Below are positions 16,636 through 25,272 of a stretch of DNA of 64,000 bases, in pieces (the stretch's first letter is position 1; each line of letters starts with the position of its first letter). The stretch is from Candidatus Raymondbacteria bacterium RIFOXYA2_FULL_49_16 (GTDB taxonomy: Bacteria > Fibrobacterota > OXYB2-FULL-49-7 > XYB2-FULL-49-35). The stretch is from contig MFYT01000070.1 in assembly GCA_001789205.1 (NCBI GenBank), positions 58,169-122,168 on the forward strand, given 5' to 3'. The notes under the pieces were generated by a model that searched no databases, was not told where the DNA came from, and was given only the letters and a program-made list of their open reading frames with translations. Both the position numbers and the translations under genes were made by a program.

Positions 16636-17574
16636 ATGCACAGACAGGCGTTCAAATATGTTTACGGGCCGGTCCCGTCAAGAAGATTGGGGCGTTCACT
16701 AGGTGTTGATCTGGTTCCCCACAAGACCTGCACGTACGACTGTATCTATTGCCAGCTGGGAAAGACGACAAAAAAGACGATTATGCGGCGGGAATATGTT
16801 CCGTTGAATCAACTTTTAGCGGAAATCAACCAGAAACTTAAAACAGGTTGTTCACCGGATTACATCACGCTTGCGGGTTCCGGGGAGCCGACCCTGTATG
16901 CAAAAATCGGTGAGCTTATCGACAAACTGAAAAAAAGGACAAAAAAGCCGGTAGCCGTGATCACCAATGGTTCGTTATTGTGGGATCCGGCTGTGCAGGA
17001 TGCGCTTTTGCAGGCCGATTTGGTCATTCCCTCATTGGATGCCGGAGATGCGGACACCTTTGGTTATGTCAACAGACCGCATGGAAAAATCCACTTCGAC
17101 AAAATGGTTGATGGATTAATTGGGTTTCGGAAGAAATACCATAAGAAATTGTGGTTGGAAGTGTTTTTACTGAGCGGCATAACCGCCATAGACGCTGAGG
17201 TTATTAAAATCGCCGCTATTTCAAAAGAAATCGCACCGGATAAAATTCAGCTTAACACCGTGGCCCGGCCACCCGCCGAAGTGTTTGCGGTTCCTGTAAA
17301 TGAACTTCAAATGACAAAATTTGCTAAAAGGTTCGGAAAAAACACTGAAATCATCATAAATTTCAGGCGTCACACGCGGCTTTCCGGTTTTACCGCCTCT
17401 TCAGCCGATGTTTTAAACCTAATTAGTCGCAGACCTTGTTCGCTATACGATATTGCCAACGGCCTTAGCATAGCGCATAATGAAGCCGTCAAAATTTTGG
17501 GTCACCTTGAAGGAAAGAATCTGATCGAAACGCATCTTAAGGGAAATAGTACTTTTTATGTCTCAGCAAAATAG
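16636..17574 (+). CDS. Radical SAM protein
   Basis: A 312-residue radical SAM enzyme. The 4Fe-4S motif is CTYDCIYC (C-x3-C-x2-C) after YGPVPSRRLGRSLGVD; the SAM-binding GSGEPTL motif follows. The C-terminal 70 residues (SADVLNLISRRPCSLYDIA and onward) look like a winged helix. This opening is typical of a widespread archaeal/anaerobe group annotated only as radical SAM. AGAAGGTG lies before the ATG at 16636, which is preferred to upstream codons inside the pseudogene. The substrate is unknown. Confidence 0.88.
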   Translation: MHRQAFKYVYGPVPSRRLGRSLGVDLVPHKTCTYDCIYCQLGKTTKKTIMRREYVPLNQLLAEINQKLKTGCSPDYITLAGSGEPTLYAKIGELIDKLKKRTKKPVAVITNGSLLWDPAVQDALLQADLVIPSLDAGDADTFGYVNRPHGKIHFDKMVDGLIGFRKKYHKKLWLEVFLLSGITAIDAEVIKIAAISKEIAPDKIQLNTVARPPAEVFAVPVNELQMTKFAKRFGKNTEIIINFRRHTRLSGFTASSADVLNLISRRPCSLYDIANGLSIAHNEAVKILGHLEGKNLIETHLKGNSTFYVSAK

Positions 17575-17607
17575 AAAAATACATAATCTAAATAAAAAGG
17601 AGTCCCT

Positions 17608-18612
17608 GTGGCTTCTTCTGGTTTAGGAATCATTGACGGCATTCTTGAAAGAGCGCGGAAAAACTTAAAAACTATTGTCCTGCCCGAAGGCGAGGACATT
17701 CGCATGCTTAGGGCCGCTCGCAAGGCCGTAGATGACAAAGTGGCCAAGGTGATCATTGTCGATGAAAAAAAGAGCGTTCCAAGACTGGCTGAGGAAAACG
17801 AAATATCCACCGCTGGAATAGAGTTGATAACGCCTATTGAATACGATGGGTTGGATGATTTGGCCAAAGCGCTTTATGAGCGCAGAAAAGAGAAGGGTGT
17901 GTCAAAGAAACAAGCTCTTGAACGCGTGAAAAGGCCCCTCTATTTCGGTGATATGCTGGTGAACACGGGCATTGCCGCTGGATGTATTGCCGGTGCCGTC
18001 AATTCCACAGGAAACGTGGTTACGGCCGCACGATACTGCATCGGCGCCAAGGAGGGCGTGGTCTCCAGTTGCTTCCTCATACTCATTCCCAACTGGAAGG
18101 AGGGCGAGGCTTACACTCCCTTTATTTTCGCGGACTGCGCGGTGGTGCCCTTTCCGGACGCCAGCCAGCTGGCGGCCATTGCCTCGGCTTCAGCGGACTC
18201 TTACCGCAACCTGGCGGGCGGGGAGCCCAGGGTGGCCATGCTCTCCTATTCCACTAAGGGCAGCGCCAAGCACGAGAATGTGGACAAGGTCATCAAGGCC
18301 GTGAAAATCGTCCAGCAGCGTAACCCGGGTCTGAAGGTGGACGGCGAATTCCAACTCGACGCGGCAGTGATCAAGTCTATCGGCCAAAGAAAAGCGCCGG
18401 GCAGCCCCATGGGCGGCGAGGCTAATGTGCTTATCTTCCCCGACCTGAACGCGGGAAACATTTGTTACAAGGCCGTGGAGCGCTTTGCCAAGGCCATCGC
18501 AGTGGGGCCCATCATGCAGGGGCTCAACAAGCCGGCCAACGACCTTTCCAGGGGATGCTCGGACGAGGACATCTATAAGCTGATGGCAATAACGTCTGTT
18601 AGCGCCGGGTGA
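17608..18612 (+). CDS. pta: Phosphate acetyltransferase
   Basis: A 334-residue enzyme interconverting acetyl-CoA and acetyl phosphate, for acetate fermentation or assimilation. It is the short form without the N-terminal DRTGG/P-loop extension. Motifs include LPEGEDIRMLRAA, the GCIAGAVNST block, MLSYSTKGS, VDGEFQLDAA and ANVLIFPDLNAGNI. The start is GTG, with AAAAGGAG eight bases upstream. No ackA is in the window. The last two thirds look GC-richer than the first third; whether that is a mosaic cannot be told by eye. Confidence 0.95.
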   Translation: MASSGLGIIDGILERARKNLKTIVLPEGEDIRMLRAARKAVDDKVAKVIIVDEKKSVPRLAEENEISTAGIELITPIEYDGLDDLAKALYERRKEKGVSKKQALERVKRPLYFGDMLVNTGIAAGCIAGAVNSTGNVVTAARYCIGAKEGVVSSCFLILIPNWKEGEAYTPFIFADCAVVPFPDASQLAAIASASADSYRNLAGGEPRVAMLSYSTKGSAKHENVDKVIKAVKIVQQRNPGLKVDGEFQLDAAVIKSIGQRKAPGSPMGGEANVLIFPDLNAGNICYKAVERFAKAIAVGPIMQGLNKPANDLSRGCSDEDIYKLMAITSVSAG

Positions 18613-18631
18613 ATTGAAAGGGACGGTAAAA

Positions 18632-18820
18632 ATGGAGTTAGAACAGAAAGAGAAAAAGCGATTTTGTATGCGTCATATTTTCGACCTCAAGGGCGACCCG
18701 GGATAGGAACGGCCGCTCAGAGACCCTGCGATCGAGAAACGGATGATAGAAATAATGGGAGGTTTAATGCGCGAAAATGACGCGTCTGCGGAGCAATTCA
18801 AGCGGCTTGGGTTGCTATAA
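18632..18820 (+). pseudogene. Decayed small ORF (possible sulfatase tail) with internal stop
   Basis: Sixty-two codons of continuous frame interrupted only by a TAG at 18704-18706. Before it lies RHIFDLKGDPG and after it ERPLRDPAIEKRMIEIMG. The text HIFDLKGDPG-x-E resembles the C-terminal end of sulfatases (DLxxDPxE). The N-terminal catalytic part is not present upstream. Best read as a remnant left by deletion; a read-through product cannot be excluded. Confidence 0.4.
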
Positions 18821-18824
18821 TAAA

Positions 18825-18850
18825 CTTCCTCGCAGCAAGCTGCTGGGAAG
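18825..18850. terminator. Hairpin after pta and the ORF remnant
   Basis: CTTCC-TCG-CAGC-AA-GCTG-CTG-GGAAG forms an interrupted stem-loop. No T-run follows, so termination is uncertain; it might also be a dispersed repeat. Confidence 0.35.
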
Positions 18851-18932
18851 TATACCCATTGTGATTAAAAAACTAAAGGATGTTCAAAATGCCTGATTTG
18901 CCGGAAACTATCCTTTACCGTGGAATGCAATC

Positions 18933-20054
18933 ATGATTACAATCCCTCTCATAAAACCATATATTACCTCCGAGGTGAAGCGGAAAGTATGCGAAGTACT
19001 TGACAGCGGCTATCTCACGGAAGGTCCCGTAACACACGAATTTGAGGGGCAATTTCGTGCGTATATAGGGTGCAAGCATGCTATTGCGGTCACATCGTGC
19101 ACTACCGGTCTTGAGCTGGCATTGCGGGCGGTGGGAATTGGCTCTGGGGACGAGGTCATTATACCCGATTTTACCTATCCGGCCACAGCGGACGCTGCCG
19201 GCATTGTCGGGGCAAAAATCGTTATCGTGGATGTTACGAAAGACACCATGCTTATAGACTATGCCGGGCTTCAGAAAGCGATAACAAAGAAAACAAAAGC
19301 CATTATTCCCGTGGCCCTTTTTGGCAACCCGCTTGATTATCGTTTTCTTAATTATATTAAACAAAAATATAAAGTGAAAATTATCGAGGATGCCGCGTGT
19401 GCGATTGGCGCGGAATATAATGGTGTGAAGGTCGGCAATCTGGTCGATATCAGCGTATTCAGCCTGCACCCCCGCAAATTTATCACCACGGGAGAAGGCG
19501 GGATAATCACCACAAATAGTCCATGGGTGGCCAACTGGATAAACAGATATAAACATTTCGGCATGGAACTGTCGACGGCGCGGGAAAGGGCATCGTTTGT
19601 TTCCTTGGGAACAAACTGCAAACTGAGCGATGTGCTTTCGGCAATTGGCGTAGTGCAAATGCGGCATATAGAAGAGCTGATTACTGAACGAAGACAGCTC
19701 GCAATGAATTATACCGGCCTTCTCGCGGGTGTCAAGAATATTACGCTGCCGAGAGTGACCCGTATGGGTGTGCATTCGTTCCAATCGTTCTGCGTTTTTG
19801 TCGATAAACCCTGTGATGTAATTAAAAAAATGCGCATGCGGGGAATAGAGGTGCAGATAGGAACATACGCGCTTCATATGCACAAGGCTTTTAAACGAAC
19901 AACGAGTTGTGCAATAATCGGGCGTATGCGTGCAAGCACATACGCCTACCGGCATTGCCTGGTCTTACCTTTGTATCATGGCATGAAAATAGATGATCAA
20001 AAAAAAGTGGTACGCTGTTTAGAAAGAGATATTGAGGGCGGCGAAAACGATTAA
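18933..20054 (+). CDS. DegT/DnrJ/EryC1/StrS-family aminotransferase
   Basis: A 373-residue PLP aminotransferase of the sugar-aminating family. It shows PLIKPYITSEV, SGYLTEGPVTHEFE, DFTYPATADAAG, EDAACAIGAEYNG and the PLP lysine in SLHPRKFITTGEGG, all in the expected order. Such enzymes usually aminate nucleotide-linked keto sugars for surface glycans, but no sugar nucleotide genes flank it here. It is followed 14 bp later by an FMN-barrel protein. Confidence 0.93.
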   Translation: MITIPLIKPYITSEVKRKVCEVLDSGYLTEGPVTHEFEGQFRAYIGCKHAIAVTSCTTGLELALRAVGIGSGDEVIIPDFTYPATADAAGIVGAKIVIVDVTKDTMLIDYAGLQKAITKKTKAIIPVALFGNPLDYRFLNYIKQKYKVKIIEDAACAIGAEYNGVKVGNLVDISVFSLHPRKFITTGEGGIITTNSPWVANWINRYKHFGMELSTARERASFVSLGTNCKLSDVLSAIGVVQMRHIEELITERRQLAMNYTGLLAGVKNITLPRVTRMGVHSFQSFCVFVDKPCDVIKKMRMRGIEVQIGTYALHMHKAFKRTTSCAIIGRMRASTYAYRHCLVLPLYHGMKIDDQKKVVRCLERDIEGGEND

Positions 20055-20068
20055 CATAGGAGGAACGT

Positions 20069-20446
20069 ATGCGGAAATTGCCTGATGTGGTCACACAAGC
20101 ATGGGAAAACCGCGAGGGGCCGGTTGTCTTTACGACCGTCGACACAAACGGCATGCCCAATGCTATTTATGCGACATGCGTGAAATTGATCGGTGGTGAC
20201 AAGTTTGTGATAGCGGACAATTATTTTAGCAAGACCCGGAAAAACATTTTAAGCAAAAGCAAGGGCGCGGTCTTGTTTATCGACAAAATCGGCACATCGT
20301 ATCAGATAAAGGGTCCGATCGAATATGACATGAAAGGGGAGGCGTTTGCGGATATGAAAACATGGCTCGATCCTAAGTTTCCCGGACACGCAGCCGCGGC
20401 CGTGTGCGCAAGCGAGGTCTATTCGGGCAGTGAACGGCTGGCGTGA
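20069..20446 (+). CDS. Pyridoxamine 5'-phosphate oxidase-like FMN-binding protein
   Basis: A 125-residue split-barrel flavoprotein. GPVVFTTVDTNGMPNAIYAT is the typical first strand pair and KTRKNILSKSKGAVLF the flavin-phosphate region. The C-terminus is shorter than in true PdxH, so pyridoxal phosphate synthesis is unlikely; an FMN reductase-type or stress role fits better. AGGAGG precedes the ATG. It sits between the aminotransferase and an NADH oxidase-like gene, likely in one operon. Confidence 0.85.
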   Translation: MRKLPDVVTQAWENREGPVVFTTVDTNGMPNAIYATCVKLIGGDKFVIADNYFSKTRKNILSKSKGAVLFIDKIGTSYQIKGPIEYDMKGEAFADMKTWLDPKFPGHAAAAVCASEVYSGSERLA

Positions 20447-20493
20447 AGTTACAGGATGCGACATTGCACTATTTTTATAATGGAGGTCTTTGA

Positions 20494-21849
20494 ATGAAAA
20501 AAGCAGATGTGGTGGTTATCGGTGGAAGCGCGGCAGGTGTCTGCGCGGCAATTACCGCGAAACGTCATTATCCGGAAAAAAGCGTTATGGTGATCCGGTG
20601 TGAAGAGAAAGTACTTATTCCCTGCGGCATTCCCTATATTTTCGGGACCCTGGGCACATCCGAAAAGAATCTTATACCCAACGCGATCCTGGAAAAAAAT
20701 AATATCCAGCTTGTCATCGACATTGCGGATTCGATAGATGCCGCATCCCGTACGGTGGCGTTGCATTCGGGCGAGAGCGTGCAATACGAGAAGCTTATTA
20801 TTGCCACCGGGTCAAAACCAATAGTACCGCCCATTCCGGGTGTGGAGAAGAAGAATATCATTGCCATTGAAAAGGATGTTGACCTTCTCCAGGGAGTATT
20901 GCGCGATCTGAAAATCATAACCGACCTGGTGATCGTGGGATGCGGATTTATCGGGGTCGAGTTTGCGGAAGAATGCAAAAAAGGCAATCCGCAACTGCGT
21001 ATCTCAATCGTTGAAATGATGAGGCATTGCCTGCAGCTCGTGTACGATAATGAGTTTTGCCAGAAGGCCGAACAGGCGCTTGCTGCGCAGGGAGTTTCCC
21101 TGGTATTGGATGAGAAAGTGGAAGCTTTTACTGGAAACGAAAAGGTTAGCGGCGTGAGAATGAAAAGCGGCAAGGAGATCAAAGCTGATATGGTCATTCT
21201 AGGCATAGGGGCTTCAGCAAATGCTGAGTTGGCGGAAAAAGCGGGACTTGAGCTGGGGCCGTGCAAGGCGGTTCAGGTCAACCGGTACATGCAGACCAGC
21301 GATCCCCATATATTCGCGTGCGGTGATTGCACGGAAAAGGTCTCCTTTTTTGACGGCAAGCCATCGTCCATGAAACTGGCGTCCATTGCCACCATGGAAG
21401 CGCGCATTGCCGGTGCCAATCTGTTTTCGTCTTCCCGCATGAACATGGGAGTTATTGGGGTTTTTTCCACTGTATTGGGAAACGCCGCCTTTGCCGCGGC
21501 AGGCCTTACGGAAGAACAGGCGAAAAAACTGGGATACAACATCGTTATTGGTGAAAGTGAGGCTGTTAACCGGCATCCTGGTGATATGCCGGGCGCCGAG
21601 AACATGAAGGTAAAGCTTATTTTTGAGGCAGGTACACAGGTGATTTTAGGAGGACAGATTTACGGGGCAAAAAGCGGCGGCGAATTGATAAATGCCATCA
21701 GCGCCTTTGTGCATCAGCGCATGACCGTTAACGATCTGGCCACCTTTCAACTGGGTACGCATCCCGCATTGACCGCATCCCCGATTGTGTATCAATTGGT
21801 AAATGCAGCGGAGATGGCCATTAAAAACCTGAAATCAAAAAAAGGGTAG
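20494..21849 (+). CDS. FAD/NAD(P) oxidoreductase (NADH oxidase/CoA-disulfide reductase type)
   Basis: A 451-residue flavoprotein. FAD-binding GGSAAGVCAAITAKR is at the N-terminus, then the single redox cysteine in LIPCGIPYIFG, IIATGSKP, an NAD-binding GCGFIGVEFAEEC, and the second FAD site IFACGDCTE. A C-terminal dimerisation domain completes it. The lone active-site cysteine assigns it to the CoA-disulfide reductase/NADH oxidase/polysulfide reductase group rather than to dithiol reductases. It could reduce oxygen, polysulfide or low-molecular-weight disulfides. Confidence 0.93.
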   Translation: MKKADVVVIGGSAAGVCAAITAKRHYPEKSVMVIRCEEKVLIPCGIPYIFGTLGTSEKNLIPNAILEKNNIQLVIDIADSIDAASRTVALHSGESVQYEKLIIATGSKPIVPPIPGVEKKNIIAIEKDVDLLQGVLRDLKIITDLVIVGCGFIGVEFAEECKKGNPQLRISIVEMMRHCLQLVYDNEFCQKAEQALAAQGVSLVLDEKVEAFTGNEKVSGVRMKSGKEIKADMVILGIGASANAELAEKAGLELGPCKAVQVNRYMQTSDPHIFACGDCTEKVSFFDGKPSSMKLASIATMEARIAGANLFSSSRMNMGVIGVFSTVLGNAAFAAAGLTEEQAKKLGYNIVIGESEAVNRHPGDMPGAENMKVKLIFEAGTQVILGGQIYGAKSGGELINAISAFVHQRMTVNDLATFQLGTHPALTASPIVYQLVNAAEMAIKNLKSKKG

Positions 21850-21858
21850 CAGACGCAT

Positions 21859-22491
21859 ATGTTTGTCAGTGACGCGGCATGGGAAAATCACGAAAAATAT
21901 GAGGAACGGCTCCGGTTATATCGCAGTTTTGGCTATGATATGGAAAAGGAGCGGCGTTTTGTTCTGGAAAAGTTGGGATCCTTGTCTGGCCGCATTTTAG
22001 AAGTGGGGACAGGCAAGGGCTATTTTTCCATTGCACTCGCCAGGATGGGTCTTCGCTTTACCAGTTTGGATGTTTCAAAGGTAGAACAGGAATTCGCCCG
22101 TCTCAATATCAGCTATTTTGGCCTCGAAAGCCTTGTGGATTTTACTTTGGGTGATGCCGGACAATTGCCCTATGCCCGGGCCAGTTACGATGTCATTATT
22201 TCTGTCAATGTAGTGCATCACCTGGCCCGGCCTTTTAAAGCAGCTGATGAAATGGCCAGAGTTGTTGTAGATATGGGAAAGATAGTTTTAAGCGATTTCA
22301 GCCCTGAAGGCCAGTCTGTCATAGAAAAGGTGCACGCCCACGAAGGAAGGAAACACGAAATGGGCGCATATGGGTTACAAGACATGAAAAAGTATTTTGA
22401 AGAAAAGAATTTCAGAGTGGAAGAACAGCGCAGCGAACACCAGGAAATGATAATAGCTTACAGGAGTCCCTATACTCATGCAAAAAAATGA
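21859..22491 (+). CDS. SAM-dependent class I methyltransferase
   Basis: A 210-residue protein with SAM-binding motif I RILEVGTGKGYFSIALA, followed by LDVSKVEQE and the PYARASYDVIISVNVVHH block. The substrate is unknown. It starts 9 bp after the flavoprotein gene and overlaps the NifU-like gene by 14 bp, so it leads directly into the orange-protein operon. Similar methyltransferases recur in anaerobe NifX/Mrp clusters. Confidence 0.88.
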   Translation: MFVSDAAWENHEKYEERLRLYRSFGYDMEKERRFVLEKLGSLSGRILEVGTGKGYFSIALARMGLRFTSLDVSKVEQEFARLNISYFGLESLVDFTLGDAGQLPYARASYDVIISVNVVHHLARPFKAADEMARVVVDMGKIVLSDFSPEGQSVIEKVHAHEGRKHEMGAYGLQDMKKYFEEKNFRVEEQRSEHQEMIIAYRSPYTHAKK

Positions 22492-22855
22492 GTACGCCGA
22501 AAATACCGATTCTCTGCAAAAACCGAAGAACATGTACCGCATGAACGATCCGGATGGATCGGCGTATATCAAGGGTTTGTGCGGAGATTCAATGGAAATG
22601 TATCTGGTTATTCAAGATGATTTTGTAAAAGAAACCAGTTTTTTCACAGATGGATGCACTGTATCTATTGCATGTGGTGCGACTGTGACTATGCTGGCCA
22701 AGGGCAAGCGAGTTATGGATGTTTTACGTCTTTCTCCGGCCGATGTTTTAGCTGTGTTGCCCGATCTTCCAGAGGGCAATGTCCACTGTGCTATCCTGGC
22801 TATCATGACTCTTCATAAGGCTTTAGCTGATTATCTACTGAGCAGACAGGCGTGA
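22478..22855 (+). CDS. NifU-like Fe-S cluster scaffold
   Basis: A 125-residue protein of the IscU/NifU N-terminal family. The three cluster-ligand cysteines are C35 (GLCGDSM), C60 (TDGCTVSIACGAT) and C104 (VHCAILAI), with an extra C66. It would assemble and hand over Fe-S or mixed-metal clusters in the cytoplasm. It overlaps the methyltransferase gene and precedes the NifX-like genes by about 220 bp, fitting metal-cluster supply to the Mrp/ORP proteins. Confidence 0.88.
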   Translation: MQKNEYAENTDSLQKPKNMYRMNDPDGSAYIKGLCGDSMEMYLVIQDDFVKETSFFTDGCTVSIACGATVTMLAKGKRVMDVLRLSPADVLAVLPDLPEGNVHCAILAIMTLHKALADYLLSRQA

Positions 22856-23014
22856 GGCTGAGAAATGATCCTTCGGGGAATGAAATGATATATGACTGCA
22901 GCTATGCATCTATCTGCCATCGATATGATAGCGAAATTGCTATTATAAAGTCTTTTTTTCTTGCCTTAAAACAATAGTAATCACCATAACCTGTTCATTT
23001 TTAGCCTTCAGGCT

Positions 23015-23045
23015 GTATCGCCGCGATACGGGCATGTTCTTTGTT
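23015..23045 (+). promoter_or_regulatory. Inverted repeat and sigma-54-like element before the ORP operon
   Basis: GTATCG-CCG-CGATAC (23015-23029) is a perfect interrupted palindrome. Immediately after it GGGCAT-GTTCT-TTGTT (23030-23045) resembles a -24/-12 promoter in spacing but has GT where GC is expected. The first gene starts 35 bp later, a suitable distance. Confidence 0.35.
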
Positions 23046-23079
23046 ATACTTGGTTATAGAAACAGAAAGTATAAACGCA

Positions 23080-23463
23080 ATGAAAACAGCATTTGCACAT
23101 CTGGAAAACAGGATCGCCCCGGTCTTTGATACTGCGCGGCACATTCTTATAGTCGAGACGGAATCCGGACGCATTATCAAAGAATTGCAGGAATTGTTGC
23201 CGTCCGACCCGCCTGTTCAAAAAGTGCTTCGTCTTACCGAACTTGGTGTCAGTGTGCTTGTGTGCGGTGCGATTTCAAAGCCTTTTAACGACAGTATTAT
23301 TTCATATGGAATTCAGGTAATTCCATTTGTGGCCGGTGATCTGCGACAAGTTATAATGGCATGGCTTAACAACGGGCTCAACAAAGGCAATACGTTTGCC
23401 ATGCCAGGTTGCTGCGGTAGCGGTAGGCGCAGATTTCGCGGAGGATGCGGAAACAAACAATAA
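23080..23463 (+). CDS. NifX/NafY-type (dinitrogenase iron-molybdenum cofactor family) protein
   Basis: A 127-residue protein with a NifX/orange-protein fold: KTAFAHLENRIAPVFDTARH, then LGVSVLVCGAISKPFNDS, then VIPFVAGDLRQVI. Proteins of this fold bind Mo-Fe or Mo-Cu-S clusters. The C-terminal tail is unusual: PGCCGSGRRRFRGGCGNK, rich in Cys, Gly and Arg and similar in style to the two Gly-rich proteins that follow. The ATG at 23080 is chosen because upstream in-frame codons overlap the promoter-like element. Confidence 0.85.
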   Translation: MKTAFAHLENRIAPVFDTARHILIVETESGRIIKELQELLPSDPPVQKVLRLTELGVSVLVCGAISKPFNDSIISYGIQVIPFVAGDLRQVIMAWLNNGLNKGNTFAMPGCCGSGRRRFRGGCGNKQ

Positions 23464-23479
23464 ACAGGAGGTATTTATT

Positions 23480-23665
23480 ATGCCAAGAAGAGATGGAACA
23501 GGACCGGCTGGCCAGGGATCCGGGACTGGTCGAAGAATGGGGCCGTGCAATCCCGCGCATAAGGAGAGCCAAATTGGCCATGGAAAGGGAAGGGGGCGCG
23601 GCAACTGCAGAGGCGTAGGACGGGGTAAGGGCAAGGGAGCGGGACAGGGTGGCGGATCCAGATAG
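23480..23665 (+). CDS. Small Gly/Arg-rich protein (DUF5320-like)
   Basis: A 61-residue, highly basic, glycine-rich protein. It opens MPRRDGTGPAGQGSGTGRR, the same signature as the next gene, and has two cysteines. AGGAGG lies before the ATG. Proteins with this opening are regularly encoded beside NifX and Mrp genes in anaerobes; their role is unknown. Confidence 0.75.
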   Translation: MPRRDGTGPAGQGSGTGRRMGPCNPAHKESQIGHGKGRGRGNCRGVGRGKGKGAGQGGGSR

Positions 23666-23712
23666 GATCATTACAAAATTTCAAGTAAAATTTCATTTTA
23701 AGGAGGTATGCT

Positions 23713-24069
23713 ATGCCAAGAGGAAATGGTACAGGACCCATGGGAATGGGCCCGATGACTGGCCGCGCAGCAGGATTCTGCGCCGGGAATGCAATGCCCG
23801 GATTTATAAATCCCAGTGCTGGGCAGGGTTGTGGAACTGGTTTTAGGAGGGGCGGCGGTTTTGGCGGAGGTGGACGAGGCTGGCGTAATATGTATTACGC
23901 CACCGGTCTTCCGGGCTGGGCGCGGCAGGGTGCATATATGGCACCGCACCAGATGCCCGATCCGGAAATGGAAAAACTGGCGCTGAAAAACCAGGCTGAT
24001 ATATTGCAGGCCCAATTGGATAGTGTCAGAAAACGGCTTGCAGAGACTGAGACCGGTGCACAAGCATGA
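23713..24069 (+). CDS. DUF5320 protein
   Basis: A 118-residue protein. The N-terminal MPRGNGTGPMGMGPMTGR is diagnostic of DUF5320, followed by a Gly/Arg-rich, Cys-containing stretch and a C-terminal coiled coil (MEKLALKNQADILQAQLDSV). The family is a constant neighbour of NifX/Mrp genes. AAGGAGG precedes the ATG. It overlaps the next NifX-like gene by 4 bp. No biochemical role is known. Confidence 0.85.
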   Translation: MPRGNGTGPMGMGPMTGRAAGFCAGNAMPGFINPSAGQGCGTGFRRGGGFGGGGRGWRNMYYATGLPGWARQGAYMAPHQMPDPEMEKLALKNQADILQAQLDSVRKRLAETETGAQA

Positions 24070-24425
24070 AAATAGCCTTTACCACGTCCGGAAACGATTT
24101 GCAGGCCCCGCTCGACAGCCGTTTTGGACGCGCTCCTAAGTTTCTCATTTATGATTTGGATAGCAGCGCATTTGAACTGATCGACAATCAGCAGAACTTG
24201 AATGCGGCCCAGGGAGCGGGAATCCAATCTGCCGAAACCGTGGCAAAGTCAGGTGCTCAGGCTGTGGTAACAGGACATTGCGGGCCAAAGGCGTTTCGCG
24301 CTCTTAACGCGGCCGGAATAACAATATATACCAGTGATGCTCCATCGGTCGCTGGCGCGCTTGACCTGTATCGTCAGGGCCAGTTAAAAAAAGCCGAAAC
24401 CGCTGACGTAGAGGGCCATTGGTAA
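24066..24425 (+). CDS. NifX-family protein, orange protein (ORP) candidate
   Basis: A 119-residue stand-alone NifX-fold protein: MKIAFTTSGNDLQAPLDSRF, GRAPKFLIYDLD, then VVTGHCGPKAFRALNAAGI. This layout matches the Desulfovibrio orange protein, which carries a Mo-Cu sulfide cluster held non-covalently. It overlaps DUF5320 by 4 bp and leads into the two MinD-ferredoxin ATPases, the same partners as in the known system. Cluster identity here is inferred. Confidence 0.85.
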   Translation: MKIAFTTSGNDLQAPLDSRFGRAPKFLIYDLDSSAFELIDNQQNLNAAQGAGIQSAETVAKSGAQAVVTGHCGPKAFRALNAAGITIYTSDAPSVAGALDLYRQGQLKKAETADVEGHW

Positions 24426-24438
24426 AGGGGAAACGCAG

Positions 24439-25272
24439 GTGATTGTCGCAATAGCTTCGGGCAAGGGTGGAACAGGCAAGACTACATTGTCGGTCAATCT
24501 GGCAAAAATGCTGGCTCCCAATGTGCAGCTTCTGGATTGCGATGTTGAGGCGCCCAATTGCCATCTTTTCCTCGAAGGAGAAGTGCATGAGCGGATTATT
24601 GTCAACAGGCTGGTCCCTCATATCGACGAAACCCGTTGTAATGCCTGCGGTGAATGCGCCAGGTTCTGTGCTTTCCATGCCATTGCCATGCTGGGAACCG
24701 TGCCCCTTGTTTTTCCGGAAATGTGCCACGAGTGCGGCGGGTGTGTAAAAGTATGCCCTGTAAAGGCTATTAAAGAAAAGGGCCAGCCCATCGGTGTTAT
24801 TGAAAAGAGACAATCACAGGGCGTTCCCCTTGTTCAGGGCAGGCTGGATATCGGCGTTGCAATGGCACCGCCGCTTATTCGGGCAGTCAAAGCCTGCATA
24901 AATAAAGAAACAACAGTTATTATAGACGCGCCTCCGGGAACATCGTGCCCGGTTTTGGCAACTGTTCGCGATGCTGATTTCACTGTGCTTGTCACTGAGC
25001 CGACCCCTTTTGGCCTGAACGACCTTGCGCTTGCCGTTGGTATGGTCAGAGCTTTAGGCGTCCCTTTTGGCGTTGTTATTAACCGGACAGGGATTGGCGA
25101 CGCAAGGGTCCATGACTATTGCAGGGCGCAGGATATTCCGATTCTTCTGGAAATTCCGGACGATCGCCGCATTGCTGAGGCGTATTCCCGGGGTATTGCG
25201 GTCATTGATGCGGTACCGGAAATGCGGGAGCATTTTTTAAACTTATTTAATAAAATACGACAAACCATATGA
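24439..25272 (+). CDS. MinD/ParA-type ATPase with ferredoxin insertion (first)
   Basis: A 277-residue deviant-Walker ATPase: ASGKGGTGKTTLSVNLAK, switch DCDVEAPNCHLF and DAPPGTSCPV. Two 4Fe-4S binding motifs are inserted at about residues 62-105 (CNACGECARFC and CHECGGCVKVCP). These paired ATPases are the hallmark of ORP clusters and probably load or move the metal cluster or link it to cell division. Translation starts at GTG 24439. It overlaps the next gene by ATGA. Confidence 0.93.
   Translation: MIVAIASGKGGTGKTTLSVNLAKMLAPNVQLLDCDVEAPNCHLFLEGEVHERIIVNRLVPHIDETRCNACGECARFCAFHAIAMLGTVPLVFPEMCHECGGCVKVCPVKAIKEKGQPIGVIEKRQSQGVPLVQGRLDIGVAMAPPLIRAVKACINKETTVIIDAPPGTSCPVLATVRDADFTVLVTEPTPFGLNDLALAVGMVRALGVPFGVVINRTGIGDARVHDYCRAQDIPILLEIPDDRRIAEAYSRGIAVIDAVPEMREHFLNLFNKIRQTI

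Noticed and set aside
18915..19955. 346-residue minus ORF over the DegT aminotransferase
   Set aside because: Antisense shadow; the plus frame has all aminotransferase motifs.
23030..23045. A confident sigma-54 promoter for the ORP operon
   Set aside because: The -12 element has GT instead of GC; listed only as a weak candidate.
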